A DNA stretch of 64,000 nt, taken from positions 1,778,288 to 1,842,287 of the forward strand of contig NC_133473.1 of assembly GCF_025370935.1 (NCBI RefSeq). The letters run 5' to 3'. Shown here one piece after another: positions 11,158 to 22,700 of this stretch. The position numbers were made by a program, and so were the translations under genes. The stretch comes from Choristoneura fumiferana (Eukaryota > Arthropoda > Insecta > Lepidoptera > Tortricidae). The notes beneath the pieces were generated by a model that was given only the letters and a program-made list of their open reading frames with translations, was not told where the DNA came from and made no database searches. The first letter of the stretch is position 1; the number at the start of each line of letters is the position of its first letter.

Positions 11158-11556
11158 ATTATATTTTCACACCTCTCCTTCAGAAAAGTAACTTTTCCTC
11201 CCTGATGAGAGGGAGCAAAGTGCAACTTTTCTGTTCAAGGCTTTTCTAAGTATTTTATTGCAAATGCAATTTTTTGAAGTTGATAATTGTAAAGCCACGC
11301 CATTTTCTATGCTGGTTGTTCTTTAATAATATTTACAATTTGTTTTTTTCAAGTTTCTTAATGCTCGGTGTAAAAAGTTGTATGAGCCACTCGGTAGCAA
11401 AAATATTTTCATCTTGGGCGTTAACACTTGAATCCCTCATTGCACTCAGGATTCTACTTTAGAATTCCTCGCTACGCTCAGGATTCTATTGTAGAATCCT
11501 TCGCTACATTCTGGATTCATTCATTCTGGATTATGCTCCCTTGTGACACAAATAAC
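11158..11556 (+). repeat. Non-autonomous element B, copy 1 of 3
   Basis: It begins TTTTCACACCTCTCCTTCAG and ends GCTCCCTTGTGACACAAATA. Near the start AGAAAAGTAACTTTT...ACTTTTCTG can form a hairpin. Near the end there are two or three runs of GGATTCTA/TAGAATCC separated by CGCTACGCTCA, a short internal array. Copies lie at 14183-14566 (plus) and 23186-23596 (minus). No terminal inverted repeat or transposase was seen. Confidence 0.7.
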
Positions 11557-11639
11557 TATTATACCGTCAAAAAAAGTACGACTTATTACAATCACTGCTT
11601 TTTTCTCTGTTCCGCTCCATCTGCCTTCAACTAAGCTAT

Positions 11640-12040
11640 AACAGTAAAATCAAGACATGGTTCTAGTAATATACGGCGTAATGAGCTGAAACTTTTACTT
11701 GGTAGACAGTGTAAGATAATAATATTTATTGACAATAACAATTAGGAATGCATCCTCTCTATACTTCCTAAGGACCTGTTTCACCATTCTTTGACAGGTT
11801 TCTATTTTATGTGTCAGCTGCTCGCAACTTCGTCTGCATCTCGTGGGAATTTTACACTTTCCTGGTATAAAATCTTTATCCGTTGATAATAAAGCTTTCT
11901 ATAAGTGAAAGATTTTTTGAAATCGGTTCTAGTGTTTTTAAAAGTCTGGGATTTATCCGGAGAAAAGTGAAACAAACCCAAAGTCAGTTCGCCGAAAGTT
12001 GATAAAGTCATTCGTTTTCAACTCATTACAATGCGGCTCG
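11640..12040. other. Intergenic DNA without recognised gene
   Basis: No conserved coding motif or clear repeat structure was found. The sequence from about 11770 (ACCTGTTTCACCATTCTTTG) resembles the head of the MITE at 13465 but lacks its mirrored arm. Confidence 0.35.
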
Positions 12041-12560
12041 TTAATTATTTTTTACTAATTAAAACAAAACGACGACACACTCGAAGTGCATTCCAAAATG
12101 AAATGACAACATGGCAGCTGCATCCGCTCGCCCGCCACCCACGCTTGACAACAACTGCGTGACCAGTAGGTAACTCAGTGCGCCCGTCATACAGGTTTGT
12201 GATGTTAATTGACTGTCGAGACGTCACGATATTTATCAGCTCTCGGCGAGTTGATAAATAGGAAACATTTCAAGTAGTAACTCGTCGGTATACGTCACCA
12301 CGCGTTCTCGCGCTCAACTCGCCCCGACCGTCTCGGGTCGAGTGCGACTCGATCGCGACTCACAAATTACCTGTCTCCGGCCGCCGTTCCCCGCTCCACG
12401 CAACTAACGACAAACAAACAACTTCTTTGTAGGCACAATACATTTTCGTTCACCACATTACGTTTACCTGTTCGCCTGTGATATATACGGCCGTATCGCA
12501 GGCTATTCTGATGCACTTTCAATATATACTTGCGTCCGCGATTGAACGTATGAATCAAGT
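12040..12560 (-). promoter_or_regulatory. CpG-rich stretch, possible promoter/first exon
   Basis: CpG is much denser here than in flanking DNA, especially 12290-12400 (CGCGTTCTCGCGCTCAACTC, then CGACTCGATCGCGACTC). On the minus strand GGAGACAG is followed by GTAATTTGTG at 12370, a passable donor for an untranslated first exon. No coding exon is tied to it. A transcription start is an inference from composition only; a GC-rich repeat would look similar. Confidence 0.3.
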
Positions 12561-12599
12561 GAGACGCAAATTATGATTCGTTTATTTTAAATTGGCGCA

Positions 12600-13460
12600 T
12601 GTCTCAAAAAATCCCCACTGACTTCCTTGATGTGCACAATGATGAGTATAGTACTACCAAAAATATAAGGAATCTAAGGCAATCTTGTCCGCGCCGACGG
12701 GTGCTTACAAAGGTCGATGAAATCGAACGTAAGCACCAATCCAATAAAGCACTTGTTAAATCACGTGATAAGTAGAATATGCAAAATATGCCAATTAATT
12801 ATGCAACGACAGATGAGCTCATTCACGCAATGACAACTAACGCGCAGCCGCCGAACAAAATTTTTACTAATGGCGGTTTTTATTCTATTTTATAATTGGC
12901 GGAAATATGAAGAAGAAGTACAAAATGCTTGCTGTGCAAGTTCGTTACAGCTTATATTTCTGGTAGTACTACACTTCGGGTAGAGTTTAATGCGGTCTAC
13001 CAATACAAATGAATGATCGTGAAATAAGAAAACAAATTGCGATGTTTACCATCACCACTTCTGATAATTACTAGGCTTTGCCCGCGGTTTCGCCCGCTAA
13101 GGCTTCGGTAGGACAGACGGACGGGATTCATGGCCCCGTAGGTACTCAAAAAGAACATGTAAGTGAAGTTTCAATCATTTTATTAGGCACTTTAACCTCT
13201 TCACCACCCTAGTCATACAGTCGTGACAGACAATGGAATACCTCACACACGGTCATGACCAACATTCAACTCGAAATTAATCCATCTGAAATGGAATTAA
13301 AAATCAAGTTGATTTGTCGCTGGTTTTTCTGTGGCGTACAGAGCACGTCACTTTGTTTGTTTTGTGGCGGTGAAGAGGGTAATCAATGGTGACTTTTTTT
13401 TGTCGTAAATATCTACGTACAGCCGAGGTCATTTATTATTTGGCATTTATGAGTAGATAA
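12600..13460. other. Intergenic DNA with a LINE-tail remnant
   Basis: Around 13070-13150 a short piece (TTTGCCCGCGGTTTCGCCCG, AGGACAGACGGACGGGATTC) resembles the RTE-like 3' tail seen at 6645. The rest shows no gene or repeat that I can name. Confidence 0.35.
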
Positions 13461-13464
13461 AAAC

Positions 13465-13612
13465 ATTAAGGGGCTGTTTCACCATCCATTGATTAGCGTT
13501 AACCGACGGTTAAATGTGATGCCGTCTCCGCCTATTCGAACAAAACAAATAGAGACGGCATCACACCTAACCGCCAGTTAACACTAATCAATGGATGTTG
13601 AAACAGCCCCTA
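13465..13612. repeat. Fold-back MITE C, copy 1 of 3
   Basis: The element starts GGGGCTGTTTCACCATCCAT and ends with the near-complement, so almost its whole length of about 147 bp is self-complementary around CATCACA/TGTGATG. TAA flanks both ends, consistent with a 3-bp TWA target duplication as made by PIF/Harbinger elements. Other copies are at 13864-14008 and 47455-47594. Confidence 0.8.
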
Positions 13613-13863
13613 AATACTTTAAATTCAATGTAACAATGTCTCATTGTTTTTTTTGATGCAGGAATTGCCAAAAATTAGCTTTTATTTTGTCAGCTATACT
13701 TATCGTGCGTGTTGTTTTGTTAGTGGTAGTTACATTTTTATTTAAAAGGTGCCTTAATAACCTGACTGAAACAACCATGTCCATTTTTATTTCTTCATTC
13801 GAATAAGCGGCGGTATAGATTTTTTTTGTTTGTTTGGCAAGGCAATGGACAGCTTACAACTGT

Positions 13864-14008
13864 AAGGGGCTGTTTCACCATCCATTGATTAGTGTTAACT
13901 GACGGTTAAATGTGATGCCGCCTCCGTCTATTCGAACAAAACAAAAAGAGACGGCATCACATTTAACCGTCAGTTAACACTAATCAATGGATGGTGAAAC
14001 AGCCCCTT
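13864..14008. repeat. Fold-back MITE C, copy 2 of 3
   Basis: Same termini and internal palindrome as the copy 250 bp to the left (GGTTAAATGTGATGCCG arm). The flanks are TAA on the left and TTA on the right. Two copies this close may reflect local re-insertion. Confidence 0.8.
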
Positions 14009-14182
14009 AACCTATCATTTTAGTAGCTCGAAATAAAAGCGATCACTGTCATTTGGTCTAAAAGGAAAATCAAAGAGTAAGTTATGTTTTAATTTGGTTA
14101 CAAGTAGGTACGCACCATAGAGAATATTACTGCAATTTTCTGCCGTCAGAGTGCAGCACTAGCACAAACCGTAAATAGTTTT

Positions 14183-14566
14183 TTCACACCTCTCCTTCAG
14201 AAAAGTAACTTTTCCTCCCTGGCGAGAGGGAGCAAAGTGCAACTTTTCTGTTCAAGGCTTTTCTAAGTGTTTTATTGCAAATGCCATTTTTTGTAGTTGA
14301 TAATTGTAAAGCCACGCCATTTTCTATGTTGGTTGTTCTTTAATAATATTTAGATTTTTTTTTCAAGTTTCTTTATGCTCGGTGTGAAAAGTTGTATGAG
14401 CCACTCGGGAGCAAAATTATTTTCATCTTGGGCGTTGACACTTGAAACCCTCGCTAAGCTCAGGATTCTATTGTAGAATCCTTCGCTACATTCTGGATTC
14501 AATGTACGCCCTCGCCGTAAATCTCGCCGTAAACACACCATTTTGCTCCCTTGTGACACAAATAAC
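14183..14566 (+). repeat. Non-autonomous element B, copy 2 of 3
   Basis: Starts TTTTTTCACACCTCTCCTTC and ends GCTCCCTTGTGACACAAATA like the copy at 11158, with a similar internal TCTATTGTAGAATCC array but fewer units. Confidence 0.7.
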
Positions 14567-14849
14567 AATTTTAGTATCTTAACCTCGTACCTACATCCTT
14601 CCTCTGGGAAGAACATTATATTATATTTGGACACTGATGGCCTTTGTAAAGTACAATAGTGAAAAACTAGTAGGAAAAGCTGGAGATTTTTCCCTCTATT
14701 TTTCCTGAACATCTTATACTCTAAGCATCAAAAAATATTCCAAAAAAAGTACCTTTGGTAGGCAGGAGGTTAAATGTCCGTAGGATGCCTTAATATCATA
14801 TATTATTTCAATTATTTTTTTGTAAATAGCTCTATCGTTAGTACTAAGA

Positions 14850-15200
14850 TTGGTTTTTTTGGAATCTTTTTGTATTTTTTATTTCAATTCCAAATTTTTA
14901 CTTTTACGGTCATCCCGTAAAACCCAAATTGAAAATACAAACTGAAATATAGATGCACAGAAAAATAAGACCATCACTGGGAATCGAACCCAGGTCCTCG
15001 TAATCCGTACCGCGTGCTATACCGCTACACCACTGATGGTCATCCATCAGTGACTGAGTGACTGGACCATCAGTGGTGTAGCGGTATAGCACGCGGTACG
15101 GATTACCGAGGACCTGGGTTCGATTCCCAGTGATGGTCTTATTTTTCTGTTTTTTTCTGTGCTTCTATACTTCAGTTTGTATTTTCAATTTCTATAGTTA
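14850..15200. repeat. Inverted pair of tRNA-like SINEs (family D), head to head
   Basis: A minus-strand tRNA-like unit (14969-15041) and a plus-strand unit (15065-15138) face away from each other across about 23 bp. Each shows acceptor-stem halves GACCATC and GATGGTC and a T-arm CTGGGTTCGATTCCCAG. The anticodon stem is about four pairs with loop ACGGATT. Outside them both arms continue with the same AT-rich SINE body (TTTGTATTTTCAATTTGGGT and reverse). Further body copies lie at 15815-15985 and 51695-51910. The units look like SINE heads rather than functional tRNAs. Confidence 0.7.
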
Positions 15201-15815
15201 CTATCGATGTAAATATCATTTATTTTGTTACTCATAAATATATCATGATTTCTATAGGTATTAACACTCTTTGGTCATGATCTGTCATGGCGACAAAATA
15301 TAAAGAGAACTGACGTTGTTATGGCGGTTTGCGCTAGTGTCGCCCCCTGCAGCTTTGCCTAATGCCCTATTATGCGTACGGACGGGCAGTACTAACCTTA
15401 AATTCCATTAATTTTGATCTGACTTCAGAACGGTCATTTCAAGTCGATGGTTTTCCTTTTAGTTCAAATAACAGTGAATCATTAAATCATAGTCACAGGT
15501 GAGTATTTCTCAAAAAAGAAACGAAGATATATGTAACGAAAAAGCTGCCACGAAATAGTAGCCACTAAAAGCGTACAAATGCATAACTAGAGCATGAGTT
15601 CAAAAAGTAATATAAAATCATTTTAAAACCCGAGCGACTTCAATAAACTTTAAATAAAAAAAACTAAAAAGAAAAACAAGTAGTAGTCTAGAAGTCTGCT
15701 AAGTAACTTAAACTTCAACAATAATTGAATAGAATTGGTCCACTGTTGGATTTTAAGTTACGTAACAGAATTCTAGACTACTAGACTTGTTTTTGCCCTG
15801 GCGACTAATATAAAG
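15200..15815. other. Intergenic DNA without recognised gene
   Basis: The stretch lies between copies of SINE family D. Mirrored pieces AGTAGTCTAGAAGTCTGC (about 15680) and AATTCTAGACTACTAGAC (about 15768) form a loose inverted repeat. No coding motif was seen. Confidence 0.35.
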
Positions 15816-15985
15816 TGAAGATTGTTTTTTTGGAATCTTTTTGTATTTTTTATTTCAATTCCAAATTTTTTGTTACTTTTACGGTCATCCCGTAAAACCT
15901 ATATCGAAAATACAAACCGCTGGTCTTATTTTTCTGGTTTTACTGTGCATCTATATTTCAGTTTGTATTTTCGATAATATAAAGT
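15815..15985. repeat. SINE family D body, partial palindrome
   Basis: ATTGTTTTTTTGGAATCTTT through TTACGGTCATCCCGTAAAAC matches the body next to the tRNA-like units at 14850-15200 and is followed by an inverted remnant of the same body. Confidence 0.6.
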
Positions 15986-16124
15986 GCCTTTCTTTTTTTC
16001 AACGTTGCAACTGTGCAAAGCCTGGGCAGATCTATAATTAATGATAATAATGTATTAAATAACCTAACACCCCTATTCTTTAACAGTGTACACTCGTTAT
16101 AGTGTAAAAAAAAAAACAAAATCA

Positions 16125-16300
16125 TTTATTCAGTAAATAGGCCGCAATGGGCACTTTTACACGTCTTTTTTTAAAACTACCAGCGCTTTCGGAAAGACCA
16201 TCATTGCCAAGAAGAATGCGCCGCAAGAAACTTGGCAGAAAGTCATTTTTTCAACATAAAATAATTACAAATAAAATACTTAAAAACTACAGTATACAAT
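16125..16300 (-). repeat. LINE 3' tail, reverse orientation
   Basis: On the minus strand the segment reads TTCTTGCGGCGCATTCTTCT, then a segment ending ACTGAATAAATGATTTTG, as in lepidopteran Jockey-like LINE tails. A related short tail lies at about 36010-36130. It supplies the only AATAAA downstream of the ICE2 stop on that strand that I noticed. Confidence 0.45.
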
Positions 16301-16484
16301 GAAATAAAAGAAAATACAAAAAAAATAATAATAATAATACAGGGATGTATGGGGTCCCTTAGTTACAAAACTAAACTCTAACTATAATCTACGTTCAGTG
16401 GAAGTGTAGACTGCTTCCACCGTCATAAATTAAAAAAATAAATAATTATAATAATAAATAATTAATTCTGAATTTACATTTCAG

Positions 16485-16584
16485 GTCAAGTAACCATTAA
16501 ACTTTTGGATTCCGAAGGCAAGCTCACGTCTGCCGCCCCCAAAGTTAGCTCACACGAGTGTACAGTCGAGTTCATAAACTAGTG
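16485..16584 (+). other. Exon-like open segment of unknown gene
   Basis: A good acceptor (TTACATTTCAG) is followed by an open frame reading QVTIKLLDSEGKLTSAAPKV and then SSHECTVEFIN before a stop; the last residues fall inside the fold-back repeat that starts at about 16559. The composition looks like protein, but no family is recognised and no partner exon on this strand was found. It could be a fragment of a neighbouring gene or chance. Confidence 0.25.
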
Positions 16585-16690
16585 AGCAAAAATTTGATCA
16601 AAAATATCTGAACACTACGCCGTTAACAATAGAGTCGCGTTCAGATATTTTTGATCAAATTGCTCACAAGTCTATAAACTTGACTGCACA
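16559..16690. repeat. Fold-back MITE just downstream of ICE2
   Basis: TGTACAGTCGAGTTCATAAAC is mirrored by GTCTATAAACTTGACTGCACA, with inner arms GATCAAAAATATCTGAAC and GTTCAGATATTTTTGATC. It lies where the ICE2 3' UTR would be. A looser relative with ends TACAGTCAACGTCATAAATA lies at 33695-33834. Confidence 0.7.
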
Positions 16691-16764
16691 ATTCCATTGC
16701 AAATTTTTCGTCACTAACTTTTTTGAGAAATACTTAGTAAGTTAGCAAGAAGCAAAGCTTTTTT

Positions 16765-19700
16765 TTACTTATATGTTTTTTTTACCTTTATGGCCTGTGG
16801 CGGCGTCTTCTGCCGCACTACAGGCTTCTTCTGCTCTTTTATGACAGAGTTCGGATAGATGGTGAAGGCGCAGGGCAGCGTTTTGCGAAATCTAAACAAA
16901 ATTGGGACCGTCTGTCATCTATATCACTCTAGAGACTCTTGTGACTAGACATTAAAATAAAATGTACAATTTTTTTGGGCCCAAGCCCTCTTATTCTGAG
17001 AGGAGGCCTGTGCCCAGCAGTGGAACGTTTATAGACTTGGATGACAATGTGTCTCCTGATGGTAAGAGATCACCACCGCCCATAAAAATCTGCAACACCA
17101 GGGGTATTGCAGATGCGTTGCCGACCTAGAGGCCTAACATGGGATACCTCAAGTGCCAATAATTTCACCGGCTGTCTTACTCTCCACGCCGTAACAAAAC
17201 AGTACAAGCACTGCTGCTTCACGGCAGGATTAGCGAGCAAGATGGTGGTAGCAATCCGGGCGGACCTTGCACAAGGTCCTACCACCTGCAAATTGATTAT
17301 GAAAAGGCCCCACTCTGGTATGTGATTCAGTTACTTGTGGTACGGCAGCAGTTCGTTGGTGATGAGGGGCGGGGTCCTGACGCTCTTGGCCTCGTCGTCT
17401 TCGGCCAGCGTGGAGCAGTCATAGCTCAGCACCAGCTTCTGTTCCCGCCCTGTGTTGCGAGGCGCGTACAGCAGAGCGTTGTCACCGTGGCTTGGCTGGA
17501 AGGAGGTTTTAAAAACTTTTGTATGATTTATCATTATCAACTCTTCCCTCATCATCATCATCAGCCGGAAGACGTCTACTGCTGAACAAAGGCTTCCAGT
17601 TAGAACGCCACTATGAACAACAACTCGCCACTTGCATCCATCAGTCTTCCGCAACTCTCACGATGTCGTCAGTCCACCTGGTGGGAGGCCTGCCAACGCT
17701 TCGTCTTCCGGTTCGTGGTCGCCACTCGAGGACTTTTCTCCCCCAACGGTTATCTGTTCTTCGAGCGACGTGGCCCGCCCATTGCCACTCCAACTTGCAC
17801 ATTTTTCCAGCTATGTCGGTGACTTTAGTTCTTCGACGAATTTCAAACGAAGAAAAAATATGAGTCCAATATTTTCTAGTAATCCCACTCCACTACACTG
17901 GGCTCGCGTGGGAACTACGGCCCAAGCCCTCTCATTCTGAGAGGAGGCCTGTGCCCAGCAGTAGGACGTATATAGGCTGGGATGATGATGATGAAAATTA
18001 TGAGTAAATTGAATATTATTATTTTTACTCAAAATTTTTCCCAATTTGCTGAATATAAAGAAGACATAAGTACTACTATATTTTATTTCAATCCAATTTA
18101 TAAAAGTGAGAACAAAGACGCCATTAACCCGACCACAGACATTTAGTGATGTGAAAACCTAGAACCTATTGCGAAATAATTAATCTGTTCAGTAAATCGA
18201 TTAATTTCTTAATTGAATAGATCAAAGTATTTTTGTCTATTTTATTATTTACAATACTTGATTTAATTCCAAAGACTGTTTATTTAATTATAAAAGCAGT
18301 AATATTTTATATTTTTCTAATTTTAAGGTAAGTATAAAAATCACTTATTCAATCGAGCATCAATCGATTTTTAAAATGTCGAATTTTCCACCATCTCTAC
18401 GCTAGTCTATGCTACTACAGATTATACACCTGTTTCATTCAAGAAATAACGTCAGATTTTGACGAAGATTTTTCAAATGAAAATTAAATATTGTCATCAA
18501 ATGAATTTTGGTGTAAAAAGTGATTAGACGTCTAGTTAAAATACACGAATTATAGATAAATTTGTTATTGATTTGATCCAGTGGGTGTTTATACAAGAAC
18601 TTTGATGAAATCGCTTTGTTTACACTATTTATAAATTGGATTGATATACAATATATCATAGCATACGAAATATTTTTTACCTAAGCTAGAACGGAGACGT
18701 TTCGCGCTCGCTTGGCCAATGAGGGCTATCGCGTATGAATTCGCCACTAGAGGCGCTAGTGTAGCGTGAGGTCTCCGAAATGTCAAATCTCATAGTTTTT
18801 GGGTGAGCTACGCGGGTTTATTTATAATTAGAATAATTTTGTGAATATTTTGCAATATCTGAAATTAATTATGGCAAATATGCGTTCCGGGGCAGTGAAT
18901 GTCTGTGTTTTGAGACAGTTTTGTCTTTCAGAAACCTTTGTCCTCCCTTTTTTCCGAACAAAGCGGGGACTATGCAACACTGTGGCATGCTCGATATTTT
19001 TATGGTACGGTTTTAAGGTGTATTAAATATGATTTTAATCTAAACTTTGTTTTCACGCCCGTAATAACAGACTTTGAAAGCCATACTTAAAAACCTCACG
19101 CTACAGTGCGCCATCTAGTGAGACAAAAAACGATAGCCCTCATTAACCACGCACGTACCTCGTGAGCCATGACGTAGTGTCCCGGCATGAGCCCTTGCAG
19201 CTGGTTCAAAGCCGTGTGCACGCAGTTGGCGACGACGCCTGTCTGATCGCCGTAGTATTCGCTGAACTCTTGGTGCTGCAACTCGTCTATTGTTATGACG
19301 TCACCGGATTGCGCGTCTATCCTGACTGAAGACAGAAGAAAACTGTTTATTATCAGATCATACCGAACCTTGGGTCCTGAGGCCGTATTGCCTAATGTAA
19401 ATGACGCTCGCGAACGCAATCTAAATCTAAATACTCATCCAAATTCAAAATCAATGAAAATGGTATCTTAAAATATAATTAAAATATTTATTCTTTTCAA
19501 AAATAACATAAAAACTATAGGTTATTTTTTTTGGTGCATCCCAATTGTTTTTACAAATATTGGAAGCTAAATTTGACCACTTCGAATGGTTGGATTGACT
19601 CGCATTATTTTCATGGCAAATCTTATACCTTTAAACGAGCAATTCTTGTATATGTATAATATATTTCGGGGATCTAGCTTGGTCTTATCTCTGGGACTAC

Positions 19701-22700
19701 GCTTGTTACTCGAATTTTAGCCCAAGCAAAGCTCGGTCGCCCAGGCACTTTGATTTAAATGTTGAAATGGATGTAAGCTCGGTGAAATTCTGATGGCCAG
19801 GATCGTCTTCGTAGGATGTAACTCTTCAACAGTTTATAGTATCAATTGGAAACTTTCTACGTTGTAGTTCTGATTCTGACAGTCAACAAAAGGTACAGTC
19901 AGCAAAAACAACTTATAGTAAAAATGCTTTTCTTACAAAAAAATATTTGGATATACTCTTGTTGAAACTTTCTTTAAATACGATTCTCAATTATTCCTCA
20001 CCGTTAATGACTGAGGCGTTTTGTCGCAGTGCGAGCGAGAGGGCGAGACTTCTGATCCTATCCTCGCTCTGCTTGCTCGCGCCCAGGTCGGACTGATACT
20101 CCGGTATTGGTTCGAGCAATACCTCGCCTGATGAACCCTGGAAAAACGAGAACCATCCAAATTAACATTTAAAATTAATTTTCATTTTGGTTTACCTTTA
20201 CACTTACAGCATTATTAAAAAAGTATTATGATAAAAGTAGTTATGCCGAATGAGTGTTATATAATTTAATCATTATGCTTTTTTATAGTTATGCTTTTTG
20301 TTGTTATACTAAACTTTTATTAAAACTCATAATTTATGTAATAACTTTTTGATGAATATTATAATATTAATCGAAAAGTTGTTACACCAAAACTACCAAC
20401 AATCCCAATTTTGGACATTCCACAAACCGATCGACTTACCCTGAACTTGTGCGCGCAGTGTACCATAACATTATAATGCTCCGAAGTCTTATTGTTTCTT
20501 ATCTGCCATTTGCGAAACGAGCGAGGCGGCGGTCGCTCAAATAGAGAATCTGTATAGAAAACATTAACAGCCTTATTCATAAAAAATCCTTAATTGAGGT
20601 TTGATCGGTCTGTTACTTAGCAGACTGATTAAGCTTGTTAGACGGTTGTCAAGAAGTATGATTCATAAACGCTTGCTAGCAGTCTGCTAGTTGTTGAGCC
20701 GCTGATAGACGGATTAGACGCGTTATGTTGGCCACCTTGACAAATCAAAGACAAAAAATGGCCTAATCGATAATTAAAAAAAAAAGTTGACAGCAGTGAC
20801 AGCAAATTAGCAGGAAAAAAAATAAAAAGCGAGAAGTTTGTTTTCCCGCCATTTCCGATCCGCATGTTTATGTTGTGCAAAAAGCCATAATTATGTTAAT
20901 CATTCTATTTTTTTTTTTCATATTTATTGTTGCTAATTTAGAGGATTTTTAAATACAAATTCCTGAAAATATTTTTTCCTGGTTTTTTTTTAATCTTTGC
21001 GTAACTTCACCCTTCACTAAAATATCTTCGGTATGGTTTTTTGCTCTTGTCAAAGTCAGCTGTTCAAACTTGTGGCGGCCATTTTGTGACTTAGCAGGGA
21101 GATAAAGGAGGGTCTACGGTCCGCTAACTTTAGCAGAGCCTTGATCGACTGATTAGCGCTAACAGACGTTTATGAATCATGTTTTTTAGCATCGGGCCTT
21201 CAAGGAGCCTTCAAGGAGGCTCTAACTTTTTATGAATAAGGCTGTAAATGATTATCCCTAAATTATATAGATTTTTTTGGCGATTTAGTTTTCGGAAATT
21301 ATTAATTTTTTGAAAATGTAAAAACAGACTCGTGAAGTTTAACAGCTGAAAGAGCCACTAGCCCAAATAACTAAAAATATACTCGGACACCAATAAAAAA
21401 ATATATTAAGGTAATTATAAAAACGCTACAAGCGAGCAGGGATTTAATAACATATAAAACAAATGCAAATATAGATTTTGATTTCTCTGTTGGTAAATTT
21501 AAAGATTAATTTAGGAATAAGTTCACGCTATTTCAACTGAAATCAAACGTAAGTATTACAAATCTTACCTTTGCATGTGCAAGAATAAATTCCGTATCCA
21601 TCACTGCTCTTGTTCTTATCATGCTTCTCTTTCGTTTTGTTGGGCTTTCCATCATCTACCTGTCTCATGTCTACGTCTGATTGGGTGTCTGAATCTTTGC
21701 TCTTATTCTTCGCCGCAATGCTTGATAGCGGAGCGTCATCATCTAAAAGAACGAAACGGTAAGGGATTTTATATGGTTTATATCAATCCAATTTATATAA
21801 AGTGTAAACAAACCGATTTTATCCGAATTCTTGTATAAACACCAAGTGGATCGAATGAATAACACATTCATCTGTAATTCGTGTCTTTTAACTAGACGTA
21901 TAATCACTTTTTTCTCCAAAATTCACTTGATTTTAATAATTATTTTTCATTTGAAAAATCTTCGTCAAAATCTGACCTTATTTCTTGAATGAAACATGGG
22001 TATAATCTGCAGTAGCATGCATAGACTAGCGTAGAGATGGTGGAAAATTTGACATTTAAAAATCGGTTAATGCTCGATTTAATAAGCGATTTTTATTTAC
22101 TTACGTTAAAATTTAAAAATAGTTCCTGCTTTTATAATTGAATAAACAGTCTTTGAAATTAAATCAAGTATTGTAAATAATAAAACGGACAAAAATACTT
22201 TGATCTATTCAAATAATAAATTAATCGATGTACTGAACAGATTAATTGTTTTGCACTTGATAAATGGCGTCTTTGTTTACACTTTCCATAAATTGGATTG
22301 ATATAAACCATACCCCTTTTTTTTTAAACGCGCCATCGATGCGGTGAAAAAAAAAACGCGGTGTGCATGATTCTTACTTAAGTGTTTTGATCAGAAAAAA
22401 AAAACTTAAACTTACTATTTTTACGTTGCCCTCCACTACGAATCATGCACTACAGGCACAGCATAGTCTGTGCGACACATACATTTTAATATGCATAACC
22501 CGCCTTCCTCCTTTTCCACGTCAAACACCACCAACTGTCACATACACCACACAGACAAAACGAAGTCCCAGTCTTTCGGCATAGCGGCGTATCCAACAAC
22601 ATTTTTACTTGATATCCTGCAGCGTGGCAACCGAATCGCTGGTCAGTAAACTAATGTTAAAGGTCACAGCTCATAAGAGCCACCTGGCACCCGACCAGCG

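Noticed and set aside
14969..15138. Two genuine tRNA genes
   Set aside because: The heads continue into repeated SINE bodies, the D-arm and anticodon stem are imperfect, and GGA in the loop would imply a serine tRNA without the long variable arm.
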